A stretch of 64,000 bases of DNA. Source: Rariglobus sp041662485. GTDB taxonomy: Bacteria > Verrucomicrobiota > Verrucomicrobiia > Opitutales > Opitutaceae. Below, in pieces: positions 45,736 through 54,464 of this stretch. The notes beneath the pieces were generated by a model that was given only the letters and a program-made list of their open reading frames with translations, did no database searches and was not told where the DNA came from. How positions within the stretch are numbered: the first letter of the stretch is position 1; every line of letters begins with the position of its first letter. Made by a program: the position numbers and the translations under genes. The stretch is from contig JBAZSJ010000002.1 of assembly GCA_041662485.1 (NCBI GenBank), positions 62,001 through 126,000 of the forward strand, written 5' to 3'.

Positions 45736-47139
45736 ATGAAAAATACCTCCCCCCTATCAGTCATCGCACTCGCTTCTCCTGTATACTGGCCGGATGCAAG
45801 CGAACTTCGCTGCGTCTTTGACACACTCGCCACTCATCTGTCCGCAGCATGCTCCACGCCGCTGGCGCTTCACCTGATCCACGGTGCTCCGACCGACGCC
45901 CGGCTGTCGGCCTTCGACGGCAAGACTGCCGTGCTGCTGCCACTGAGCGGCGGCGTACAACCAGCGCTCGTCAACCTCTCGGCCCGCCTGCACCACAGTG
46001 CCCTCGCCAACGCCTACCTGCCCGGCTTCCTACCCGTCGAACTCGGCGCGCAGTTATTGCATCGCAATGCTCATCCCGCCTGCACCGATTTCTTCGCGCA
46101 CGCGCGCCTCGCCGGCCGCCCCTCCCGCTGGCTTGCCTCCATAAAGGCATTACACGCCTACGCACGTGCCTATGCGGCCGTCGCCGCGCTCCGCTCCGCC
46201 CGTATCCTACGTATCGGCGAGACCGAACCCTGGGTCATCAACAGCACCCGCGATCCCGCTCGTTTTCGGGCGGCACTCGGTTGCGAAATCATCCCGCTTC
46301 CCGCGCAGGCTCTTTATGATGAATTTGCCCGCGTGTCCGACAATGATCCGGACTCCATCTTGCTGTCTGATGGTTGGTGGGGCGCCGCTTGCCAGCGTCT
46401 TGACACGGGCATGGCCGACGCATGCAAAGCCACGCGTGTTGCCGTCGCCATGCGCCGTCTGCTTGCTGCTCACGATGCCGACGCGCTCGCCATGGCCTGC
46501 TTCGCCATGATCGGCGTGCTCGACACCACCAGTTGTCTGGCACTCTCCACACTCAACGACTCCGCAAACGCCATCGGTGCCTGCGAAGGAGACCTCGACG
46601 CCGCCGTCACCCTATACCTGCTGAAACAGCTCGGTGCCGATTTCGTATGGATCGCAAACCCCATCATCCATGCCTCCGATTGCTTGGACCTAGCCCACTG
46701 CACCGCGCCTCGCTGCGCCTGTGGTGAAAAGCTGCCCTACCGCCTGATGCGTCACCACGAAAGCGGCCGAGGCATTTCCCCCGAGGTGCGCCTGCCCGGC
46801 GAACGTGTCGTAACCCTCGCCCGCATTGGCGCCAATCTCACCGAGCTTTGCGTCCATCCGGGCCGCACCGAGACCGTGGCCAAACAACCAACCTGCCACA
46901 CGCAGATCCGCGTACACGTGCCTTCGTCACGGTGCTTTCTCGATACCCTGAACGGCACCCACATTGTGATGAGTTACGGCGATCTGTGCGAAGAACTCTC
47001 CGTCTGCGCAGAATTGCTCGGTCTTCGCCTGACGGGCTCCTCCGATCTGAAATCGACCGCACGATCGGCGCAACCGGTCCCTGTTCCTTTCTGCGCCTGC
47101 GCAACCGAGCGGCAGGTTCTCATCGACGGAAATGCTTAA
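45736..47139 (+). CDS. L-fucose/L-arabinose isomerase-family-like protein
   Basis: 467 aa. The last two thirds follow the fucose/arabinose isomerase layout: DLDAAVTLYLLKQLGADFVWIANPI, HASDCLDLAHCTAPR, and YRLMRHHESGRGISPEVRLP, the stretch that contributes metal-binding His/Glu in this fold. The N-terminus is shorter and more divergent than in true FucI/AraA. Probably interconverts an aldose and ketose, or is a non-catalytic relative. Consistent with a deoxysugar- or pentose-containing substrate. It starts 35 bases after the membrane gene. Confidence 0.7.
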   Translation: MKNTSPLSVIALASPVYWPDASELRCVFDTLATHLSAACSTPLALHLIHGAPTDARLSAFDGKTAVLLPLSGGVQPALVNLSARLHHSALANAYLPGFLPVELGAQLLHRNAHPACTDFFAHARLAGRPSRWLASIKALHAYARAYAAVAALRSARILRIGETEPWVINSTRDPARFRAALGCEIIPLPAQALYDEFARVSDNDPDSILLSDGWWGAACQRLDTGMADACKATRVAVAMRRLLAAHDADALAMACFAMIGVLDTTSCLALSTLNDSANAIGACEGDLDAAVTLYLLKQLGADFVWIANPIIHASDCLDLAHCTAPRCACGEKLPYRLMRHHESGRGISPEVRLPGERVVTLARIGANLTELCVHPGRTETVAKQPTCHTQIRVHVPSSRCFLDTLNGTHIVMSYGDLCEELSVCAELLGLRLTGSSDLKSTARSAQPVPVPFCACATERQVLIDGNA

Positions 47140-47319
47140 AGAACCTCAAATCGGTCGGGCGCGCTGACATCGTAGCCACCCTAGTCTGGATCGACACCAT
47201 CAGCCGAGATGTCCTCGGACCGCACTTGGAGTGGCTTCAGAAAAGCCCTCTCTTTTAGGCGAAAACCACTTCGGCACAATATCCACCCATCTTAAACGGC
47301 AGCTCTCCAACCAGCCCCC

Positions 47320-48183
47320 ATGAATCTCTCTTTCGAAATCCTCTCAGAGCACATCTGCACCTGGAAACTCGGCGAACGCCTGCTCGCCCGCTACCAAGCC
47401 CGGCCCGAGGTTCCGCCCACCGAAAGCCCCCGTCCCGTCCTGCACCCCGTATTCACGCTTGGCGGGGTCCCCGTCACGGACTTCCGCCCCGCCGACCACC
47501 CTTGGCATCACGGCATCGCCTGGGCCTTTACCTACATCAACGGCGACACTTTTTGGGGCGGGCCGACCTACCGTCGCGCAACCGCCGCCTACGAATGGAT
47601 GGAGAATCATGGCCAACAGATTCACCGTGCCTGGACCAAACTTCCCCCGCCCGCCTGCGGCATCGTTCAGGAAGTCGAGTGGCGAGCCGCCGCAGGCCGG
47701 CCCCTTCTGCGCGAGATTCGCACCATCTCGGCCAGCCTTGCGGCGACCGGGTGGGCCCTGCATTTCCACAGCCATTTCGACAACATATCTGGCACGGAAC
47801 TGGTCTGCACTTCGCCTGTTGGCGAAGGCCGGACGGAAGGCGGTTATTTTGGCCTTATGTGGCGCGGGCATCCGAGCTGGGCGCATGGCAAAGTTTTTCT
47901 GGCCGAAGGAGAGACGGATTCCGCGATGGGCAGGCACGCCGCCTGGCTCGCCTACGAGCGCCCCCGCACGGCAGACAGCGCCCCCGCGGTTCTGATTTTC
48001 CGCGATGATGCGCGCAACCCTCGCCATCCCACGGCATGGTTTGAACGCCACGCCAACCAGCCGCTCGTGACCTTCGCGTTCGCCTATCGGGAACCCTGGC
48101 GCATCTCCGCAGGGGAGAATTTTGAGCTGCGCCATGAAATAATTGTCCGCGACGGCACATGGGGGGAAATCACGAAAGACTGA
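47320..48183 (+). CDS. DUF6807 (PmoA-like) family protein
   Basis: 287 aa, a single jelly-roll-like domain. The marker motifs of this family are visible: PRPVLHPVFTLGGVPVTDF, ADHPWHHGIAWAFTYINGDTFWGG (a His cluster) and FHSHFDNISG. The family name 'PmoA' is historical; members are frequent next to Gfo/Idh/MocA oxidoreductases in carbohydrate loci, and no methane oxidation is implied. No signal peptide. The 180-base gap before it holds no gene. Confidence 0.78.
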   Translation: MNLSFEILSEHICTWKLGERLLARYQARPEVPPTESPRPVLHPVFTLGGVPVTDFRPADHPWHHGIAWAFTYINGDTFWGGPTYRRATAAYEWMENHGQQIHRAWTKLPPPACGIVQEVEWRAAAGRPLLREIRTISASLAATGWALHFHSHFDNISGTELVCTSPVGEGRTEGGYFGLMWRGHPSWAHGKVFLAEGETDSAMGRHAAWLAYERPRTADSAPAVLIFRDDARNPRHPTAWFERHANQPLVTFAFAYREPWRISAGENFELRHEIIVRDGTWGEITKD

Positions 48184-48228
48184 AGTCGCCCGTTTCCCGT
48201 CACAACCCGCCTTTGACCGCCCTTTACA

Positions 48229-49746
48229 ATGAATAAGCTGCTCATCCCCGTCATCATCCTGTCACTCGGCGCGTCCCTCCGCTCCGACGTCGTTCCCGCC
48301 CCGTTGTTCACCGACAACGCCGTCCTCCAGCGCGACAAACCCCTTCCTGTCTGGGGCATGGCCGACGCCGGGGAAAAAGTCTCTGTAACCTTCGCCAATC
48401 AGACCCTCGCCACCACCGCCGATGCTACCGGCAAATGGCACGTCACTCTCGCTACCCTGCCGACCCGGGCCGAAGGGACCAACCTCGTCATCAAGGGGAA
48501 GAACACGATAACCCTTACCAACGTCGTCGTAGGTGAAGTCTGGATCGCCTCAGGCCAGTCCAACATGGAGTTCACCGTCAAGAACACCTACGACGCCGCC
48601 ATCGACATCCCTGCTTCGGTCACCTGTCCACTGATCCGTCACATCCAGATCAAGACCACCATCGCCGATGCCCCTGTCGCAACCGCCATGATCGAACGCG
48701 CCACTTGGGAAATAACCAGCCCCAAGACCACCGGTGCGTTCTCAGCCGTCGGCTATTACTTCGCCAAGGATCTTTATCAGACGCTCGGCGTCCCTGTGGG
48801 CATCATCAGCAGCAATGTAGGCGGCACCCCCGTCGAATCCTGGATACCCTCCGAGGCCTACCAAACCGTTCCCGACGTGGCCGCCAAGGTAAAGGCGCGC
48901 TGGGACGCCGTCCTCGCCGAGTTTCCCACTAAGAAAGCCGCATACGAAGCCGAGCTCGCCGCCTGGAACCGGGAGCAGTCCACCGCTCGAGCGACAGGAC
49001 AACCATTCGCAAAAAACGCTCCGCGCGAACCCGCCGGTCCTGGACACAAATACACGCCGTCAGGCCTCTACAACGGCATGATCAACCCGCTCGTGCCCTA
49101 CGCTATCCGCGGAGCCATCTGGTATCAGGGTGAAAACAACGCCGGGCATGCCGATGAATACCATGCATTGTTCTCCGCCATGATCGAAAGCTGACGCGCC
49201 AAATTCGGCCAGGGCGATTTCCCCTTCTACTGGGTGCAACTCGCGAACTACTGGAATCCTCAGGACACCAGCTGGGCCTTTTTACGCGAAGCTCAGACCA
49301 ATACCCTCGCCGTCCCACACACAGGGCAGGTCGTGACTGTCGACATCGGCGATCGTAGCGACATCCATCCGCGTAACAAGCAGACCGTCGGCCGCCGCCT
49401 CGCACGCATAGCGCTTAAAAACGACTATGGCTTCGGATCGCTCGAAAGCAGTGGCCCGGTCTTGAACCAAGCCAAGCGCGATGGCACCGGATTTAAAATC
49501 ACCTTCACGCACACTGCTGGCGGCCTGATTGCCCCGCTCAACGAACTCTCTGGCTTCGAACTCGCGGGCGCGGACAAGGTTTTCAAACCCGCCGAGGCCA
49601 AGATCGAAAACGATACCGTCATCGCAACCAGCATCCAAGTATCTGAGCCCGTCGCGGTGCGCTACGCTTGGCGCAATGCGCCCATCGCCGGCCTCTTCAA
49701 CAAAGAGGGCCTCCCGGCCGCCCCTTTCCGCACCGACAACTGGTGA
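48229..49746 (+). pseudogene. Sialate-O-acetylesterase-like gene with an in-frame stop
   Basis: One continuous frame of 506 codons interrupted by a single TGA at 49192-49194. Signal peptide MNKLLIPVIILSLGASLRS; esterase motifs IASGQSNMEF (Ser), GAIWYQGENNAG before the stop; FGQGDFPFYWVQLANYWNP and DRSDIHPRNKQTVGRRLA (Asp/His) after it; end LPAAPFRTDNW is the normal family end. The family has Trp at the interrupted place (E-W-R/AK-FGQGDFPF), so TGG has become TGA by one base. The product would lack the catalytic Asp/His. May be a pseudogene or a base error. Confidence 0.87.
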
Positions 49747-49865
49747 ACGTTCAAAGAACGTGTTTCGCTACTGTTTGATCCCCCCCTCCATCAACTATCC
49801 AGCGGGATCTCCCACTACCCCAAGATGCCGCCCGCCGACTACTTGCGTCGCGTTACGGATTAAGA

Positions 49866-50261
49866 TCACCGTTTCGTGAGGTTTTCGTTGGAGCACCAGA
49901 TTAAATTCAAATCATGCGCCAGCGAGGTCGCGTTAAACCGACCACCAATCGCCGCCTGAAAAATAGCAATGGTTAGAGGCCCGTTAAGCATGGCATGCAG
50001 GAGCAAGGCAGCGGCCTTTTGTGTCGCCCACGGCGGAGTAAGACGCATCCGCAGAACAGCCGCCCGGTAACGACGCTCCCGCTGGAAGCGAAACAAGCAT
50101 TTGGCCGATAGACGTAGATATTCCTGTGCGGTCAGCCCTCGCACAGTCTCGCCCTCAAACGCACGCGCCCATTGTTGGGTGATGCCAATCAGAATGGGAT
50201 GCGCCGTCTGTCCGCGTGAAATGTGCCTCACGCAATAGGGACAGGCAGGCCAATTCTCCAA
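49866..50261 (-). CDS. Hypothetical protein, 131 aa (uncertain)
   Basis: TTG start at 50261 with an in-frame stop 36 bases upstream. N-terminal ENWPACPYCVRHI contains a CxxC pair; the rest is basic and helical (LFRFQRERRYRAAVLRMRL). It may be a small DNA-binding protein of the mobile element or the 3' remnant of a larger gene. It lies in the gap between the esterase and the recombinase; 50262-50375 holds nothing else. Confidence 0.35.
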   Translation of the reverse strand: MENWPACPYCVRHISRGQTAHPILIGITQQWARAFEGETVRGLTAQEYLRLSAKCLFRFQRERRYRAAVLRMRLTPPWATQKAAALLLHAMLNGPLTIAIFQAAIGGRFNATSLAHDLNLIWCSNENLTKR

Positions 50262-50375
50262 CCAATGCGCACCCCAGAGCCTGTCGTTCGCCGTTTATAA
50301 TGTTCCTGCGTGTGAACACATTTAAAAAATATGTAAAGGAATACAGGGCGCTACACCCCGTTCAAGTCAATAATC

Positions 50376-51596
50376 TCAGTTCAGTTGCACGTTTTCCCGT
50401 GTTTTGAGCGCCAAGGCCAGCTCGACATCGGCTACCTTTGGATTGCGCTGCATGATCGTGGCCACGTCGGAAAAGCGGGTGCGCATCAGTTCAAGGTTTT
50501 GCTCCATCGCTCCAAAACGTTGCGCCATCAGGCGTTCCCTCGCTTTCGTATGCTCCAATTGCTCCTGGAGCTGCACCATCTCAAATTCACGCGCCTTGGC
50601 CTTGGGGCGATGGCGGTCCAACGCCATGAAATTGATATATTTGTCGATTTCCTTGCTTGAAGGACGATGCCCCAGGCGTGCGTTGACTTCATCGGATGAC
50701 CAGCCTTTGCGAAGCAGGTCGCAGGCCATGCCCGAACGCAGGTCTTTCCATGTCACCGCTTGACCGTAGGGCTGGCAACGCACCCCGGCGGCATCCGCCG
50801 CCCTCGACAAAAACTTCGCCGCGCCGCCATACCCGAAATCAAACAAGGGCTCGTCATCCCCCCGGTTGGCCAGGTGCTCATCCAGTAGCTGCACGGTTTC
50901 GCGGTAGTTGGTTATCTCTGATCGGGGCGTCCGGCTGCGCTTGAGGATTTCCCGTCGCAATTGCACCCGATACTCCGGCTCGCCGGTGTCGGGATTGGTT
51001 TGGCGGCTAAAGTCCCGTTTTTTGAGCACGAGAAGCGAGTTGATGTTCTCCCCCACATCAAACGCCAGCCAGACCAGCAACCGGTGCGGACGTTGAAACA
51101 CATACTCGATGAGCTTTCGCACCTCGGGCTCCAGCACGAAACGCACGACGGATTCGGAGGGGGTCGCAAACTCGATCACCTGTTTGGCAAGCTGCGCCTT
51201 GCCGGCGAGGTCAAACGGTTTGCTTTTGAAAATCTTATTGTAGTAGTCCACCCGGCACGAAAACCGGCCGCCTCGCGCCGAGAGAATTTTTCCGTCCTCC
51301 AGTTCGTCGTAAACCCTGCGGATGTCCTCCTCGGTCAACTCCGTCCACGGCTTGTTGGCAAACCAGCGATTCACGTTTTTGAATTTCGTGAGATAGCCCT
51401 CCAGCGTGATCACCGAGGAGTCGTCCACCTGCGTCAGGCGGTTTCGCCGCTTGAGTTTGTATTCTTCAAACTCAAAGAACCGGCGGAACAACCGGCGGTT
51501 CTGCTCGCAGATCGAAGGATCGTCGAGCAGGGCGTTTTTTCGTTCTAAAAATGAGTCATAACGGTTGGTATTCAAGGGCACACGCTCCGCAATCAT
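50376..51596 (-). CDS. Tyrosine-recombinase (integrase)-like protein, variant active site
   Basis: 406 aa. An N-terminal SAM-like core-binding domain (about 10-120) and a catalytic domain (about 150-330) with TWKDLRSGMA (Arg287, with Lys284 where His is usual), LGHRPSS (His310) and IDKYINF (Tyr320). The box I Arg, normally in 'G-R-sE-l-L', is missing: the sequence is DVGENINSLLVLKKRDF. A coiled coil fills the last 65 residues. It probably integrates the element at the tRNA site at 56.5 kb, but the missing Arg may mean altered or lost catalysis. Last gene of the minus-strand operon starting at 54275. Confidence 0.75.
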   Translation of the reverse strand: MIAERVPLNTNRYDSFLERKNALLDDPSICEQNRRLFRRFFEFEEYKLKRRNRLTQVDDSSVITLEGYLTKFKNVNRWFANKPWTELTEEDIRRVYDELEDGKILSARGGRFSCRVDYYNKIFKSKPFDLAGKAQLAKQVIEFATPSESVVRFVLEPEVRKLIEYVFQRPHRLLVWLAFDVGENINSLLVLKKRDFSRQTNPDTGEPEYRVQLRREILKRSRTPRSEITNYRETVQLLDEHLANRGDDEPLFDFGYGGAAKFLSRAADAAGVRCQPYGQAVTWKDLRSGMACDLLRKGWSSDEVNARLGHRPSSKEIDKYINFMALDRHRPKAKAREFEMVQLQEQLEHTKARERLMAQRFGAMEQNLELMRTRFSDVATIMQRNPKVADVELALALKTRENVQLN

Positions 51597-51652
51597 GTAT
51601 CAGAAAACCGGGTGATAAGGATTGCCCTCATTCACTACGGAGTAGCACAAAA

Positions 51653-51709
51653 AAATTCTACCAATTCCTACAAAGCCTCCACCGGGAGTGTCGCGCTTTG
51701 GTAGAATTT
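51653..51709. repeat. Inverted repeat in front of the recombinase gene
   Basis: Perfect 11-bp arms AAATTCTACCA (51653-51663) and TGGTAGAATTT (51699-51709), 35 bases apart, in the 206-base gap upstream of the recombinase. Candidate recombinase or regulator binding site; it lacks the T-run of a terminator. Confidence 0.65.
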
Positions 51710-51802
51710 GAACCTTCTGATTTTGGACTGCGGTGAGTCTCCGAAAGCGGAAGTTTATAAAGTTTTCGGTTCAAGAATGTGAGAAAATCACGCGTAGGAA
51801 TC

Positions 51803-52018
51803 TCAGTCGATGTCCTCGCGACGCACCGTTTCACGAATCGTTTTTTCCAGCTCGCGTATGTCCCGGCTCAACGACGTGTCGCGAATCACCACCAGATGCG
51901 CCGTGTGCCGCGCTCCGACCTCGGCACAATAATACAGCACGGCGTTGGGTCGTGTTGAGGCCGGGATCAGGCCCAGCCGTTTGAGCGCGGCCAGAAGTTC
52001 CCTGATCGAAAAATTCAT
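51803..52018 (-). CDS. Hypothetical protein, 71 aa
   Basis: Small protein, ATG 52018 overlapping the previous stop (ATGA, 52015-52018). Begins with a helix FSIRELLAALKRLGL, then a beta segment (NAVLYYCAEVGARHTAHLVVIRD) and an acidic/basic C-terminal helix. No known family. Translational coupling to the 35-aa gene supports it being expressed. Confidence 0.6.
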   Translation of the reverse strand: MNFSIRELLAALKRLGLIPASTRPNAVLYYCAEVGARHTAHLVVIRDTSLSRDIRELEKTIRETVRREDID

Positions 52019-52122
52019 TTTGGCCCCTCCTGTTTTCGTCGCAGCAGCAATAACACTTCCGCCAATACTTCGGCGGGATAATGCAGCAGTTCGTTGATCG
52101 TGATGTCAGTGGGTTTGTTCAT
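52015..52122 (-). CDS. Very small protein, 35 aa
   Basis: ATG 52122 (MNKPTDITINELLHYPAEVL) stands eight bases after GGAGG; a further in-frame ATG two codons upstream is too close to that site. It overlaps the end of the 116-aa gene and shares ATGA with the 71-aa gene. A single amphipathic helix with LAEVLLLLRRKQ. Function unknown. Confidence 0.55.
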   Translation of the reverse strand: MNKPTDITINELLHYPAEVLAEVLLLLRRKQEGPK

Positions 52123-52456
52123 GGTCATGTCCTCCGTTGTCCTGTAAAAATATCCGATAATAGCGCTTGGCCGGGTGCCGTTCGCTGGCGACCCGCTCAT
52201 ACCAGATCGACGGCACGCGCTGGCCGTCCTCGACGGAATTGGCCAATATCTTCACCGCGAGCGTCACCGCCAGGCCGTTGCGCCCGCACAGGCGCATCAG
52301 GCGCGAGAGCGTGAGCGGATGCGCGTAGCACGGCCGCGTGCCGTGCAATTCGCGGTAGTAATGGCGCACGCGGTCCAGCACATGATCGAGCAGGCGTTGC
52401 TGGCGCTCGTCCAGTTCCTCGACGACGCCCGAACGCACCCAGGTCCGGCGTTTCAT
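52106..52456 (-). CDS. Hypothetical protein, 116 aa
   Basis: Starts at ATG 52456 (MKRRTWVRSGVVEELDERQQ), overlapping the stop of the HerA-like gene (TGATG). Helical, with YYRELHGTRPCYAHPLTLSRLMRLCGRNGLAVTLAVKILANS that could be a winged helix, and a His/Asp-rich end. No recognised family; part of the coupled operon. Confidence 0.55.
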   Translation of the reverse strand: MKRRTWVRSGVVEELDERQQRLLDHVLDRVRHYYRELHGTRPCYAHPLTLSRLMRLCGRNGLAVTLAVKILANSVEDGQRVPSIWYERVASERHPAKRYYRIFLQDNGGHDHEQTH

Positions 52457-53781
52457 CAATCGCCCCCCGTCGGCGCAAGGGGGAATTTCACGAAACACGC
52501 GTTCACCCGTCCCTTTATCTTCACGATGCCTTCCCCCACTTGCAGGCGATCCAGATAGACCACCTCGTCGTCCGACAAAAAGAGCGCCTGCTTGGCCGCG
52601 CGGATGTCCGCCTCGTGGGAAAGCCCCAGAAATATGAGCGTGTTGCAGTTGCCGATCACATACACCGGCATCAGCGACGGATGCTGCGAAATGAACACCA
52701 GTCCCTGGCCAAACGAACGGATTTCACGAACCACCGATTCCAGCCCGTGCGTGGCCTGCGCGTCCCCGTAAACCTTTGGGAACAGGTTGTGCACCTCTTC
52801 GAGCAACAGGACATGGCGCAACGCGGCGCTCTCCCCCTCTCCCAGTCGATACAGGTGCAGCCAGCGCACGATCAACTCGGTGAAAAATACCCGCAGGGGT
52901 TTGGGCAGTTCCTGGTCGAGTTCGAGGATCACCTGTTTTTGCAGGAGCGTTTCCAAGGCCAGCGGATCGCGGGCGTTGAACGAACGCTCGCAGGGGCCAA
53001 ACGTGAAGGTGCGCAAAATCCGACTGCAACTGTCCCGCCAGAGCAGGCGGCGTCCGCGAAATTGCTGGCGGTTGAGGCTTCGAAACACGTCGTGGAAATT
53101 CGGCCACTCGGTCACCGTCCCGTCATACACGCCCGCCGCCTCATACTGGCGGTCAAACAGCTCCATGAGAATGTCCGCCACGCCGGGGCCGGACAGGTGG
53201 GATTTTTCCAAGACCTCGGCGACCACCGAAAGCCACGTTTGCGCGTGAACCCCCGGAGGCCCGCGCAGAGGATTCCACAAAAAGGCGGTCGGCCCATCGC
53301 GTCCGACGCTCAACACCACCAGATCGTCCGTGCCGGTTTTTTGGATTGATCGCACGTGCCGGTAGCTGCGTTTCCAATCGACGACCATGAACGGAATTCG
53401 CGCCTGCTGGAGTTGCAGCAGCAGATTGATCCCGATGTTCGTTTTTCCGCCGCCGGTGATCGAAAAGATGCCCATGTGCTTGGTGAGGTTTTCACGGGTC
53501 AGACACACCTGCGCATGCGCCTTTCCCGCATACTGCGCCGCTCCCAGCGCAAACTCGCCCACGCACTGTTCCAGTCGGGGAGGCGGCAGCAAAATCGCCT
53601 GCCCGTCCACCCGACCGCCCAGATGGCGGATTGTCATCATGTGAATCAACGATTCCGCCTCTTGGCGGGTCTTGGGCGTCTCGCTCGTCGCATACGCCAG
53701 CCACAATGCGTCCGCCTTGGCGCCCATGATCGGCCTGAGTTTGCGGCACTGCTCGCGCAACCGCTGTTCGTGCGTCATCAT
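52456..53781 (-). CDS. HerA-like DNA-translocase ATPase
   Basis: 441 aa. Walker A FSITGGGKTNIG (Lys113), Walker B RHVLLLEEVHNLF (Asp replaced by Glu328-Glu329), and the sensor stretch GLVFISQHPSLMPVYVIGNCNTLIF are those of HerA/FtsK-type hexameric translocases. No membrane segment, so a soluble pump. It overlaps the 165-aa gene by four bases (ATGA, 53778-53781). In mobile elements such proteins move DNA during transfer or act with nucleases in defence; here the operon ends in the recombinase. Confidence 0.88.
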   Translation of the reverse strand: MMTHEQRLREQCRKLRPIMGAKADALWLAYATSETPKTRQEAESLIHMMTIRHLGGRVDGQAILLPPPRLEQCVGEFALGAAQYAGKAHAQVCLTRENLTKHMGIFSITGGGKTNIGINLLLQLQQARIPFMVVDWKRSYRHVRSIQKTGTDDLVVLSVGRDGPTAFLWNPLRGPPGVHAQTWLSVVAEVLEKSHLSGPGVADILMELFDRQYEAAGVYDGTVTEWPNFHDVFRSLNRQQFRGRRLLWRDSCSRILRTFTFGPCERSFNARDPLALETLLQKQVILELDQELPKPLRVFFTELIVRWLHLYRLGEGESAALRHVLLLEEVHNLFPKVYGDAQATHGLESVVREIRSFGQGLVFISQHPSLMPVYVIGNCNTLIFLGLSHEADIRAAKQALFLSDDEVVYLDRLQVGEGIVKIKGRVNACFVKFPLAPTGGD

Positions 53782-54275
53782 GAGGCGTCCTCAAGCGACT
53801 GGTCCCGCAGGAAATTCGCCCGCGCCTGGGATTGTTCAAGGGCTTCCCACGTCGTGAGGAATTCCCCCATCACGGAGGACACGTCGCGCCAGCACTCGAC
53901 ATCGGCCGAGCGGACTTCCGTGTCCAACTGGGCCTGGCGCTCCATCCAGAACACCTCCGGGATGATGACCGGTGTCACCCGGTGAAACCGCGCCTCCTCC
54001 AAATCGGCCAGTCGCGCCGAGGCTTCCACCAGGGACCGCTCGATCTTCGCCAGATTGTTGGCGCGCACGGACAGGCGTTCTTGGATCTGCGTCGCCAGCA
54101 CGGCGAGCTTGATGCGCAGGATTCGCGGTCGCTCATGGATCAATGCGTCCACCGCCCGGCTCCCGTCATCGGGTGTCGGTTGCGGGTTGGCGAAAATGTC
54201 AGCGGAGGGGAGTAACGGCAGGTCGTCTCTCATGAGTAGAGACTCATGCGTTTGGGGTTTATCGCGGTTGCCCAC
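53778..54275 (-). CDS. Coiled-coil hypothetical protein, first gene of the ATPase operon
   Basis: 165 aa, GTG start at 54275 (ATG 54233 is an alternative that begins MRDDLPLLPS). Residues 50-100 form a long helix (IHERPRILRIKLAVLATQIQERLSV...LADLEEARF) and the C-terminus is also helical, so it may dimerise and serve the HerA-like ATPase. No named family. The promoter faces the winged-helix gene on the other strand. Confidence 0.5.
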   Translation of the reverse strand: MGNRDKPQTHESLLMRDDLPLLPSADIFANPQPTPDDGSRAVDALIHERPRILRIKLAVLATQIQERLSVRANNLAKIERSLVEASARLADLEEARFHRVTPVIIPEVFWMERQAQLDTEVRSADVECWRDVSSVMGEFLTTWEALEQSQARANFLRDQSLEDAS

Positions 54276-54464
54276 AAACGATACGGCTCACGCGCCGCGT
54301 TATCCCGTTGTGACGATGTGAGCCGTCTTCGCCCCGAAGGGGTGACACATCCTTAAATCTTAACCCAAAACGTCAGTGCTGCGAGGTCCAGGACAGTGCT
54401 CGCCGTCTCTTTTCGTATCCATTGTGTGCCAGGCTTTCAAAGCCATGAAGCCGGTGCCTGCCCC

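Noticed and set aside
49192..49194. Selenocysteine or programmed readthrough at TGA
   Set aside because: The family has Trp here, not Cys, and I see no stem-loop immediately downstream; a point mutation or base error explains it better.
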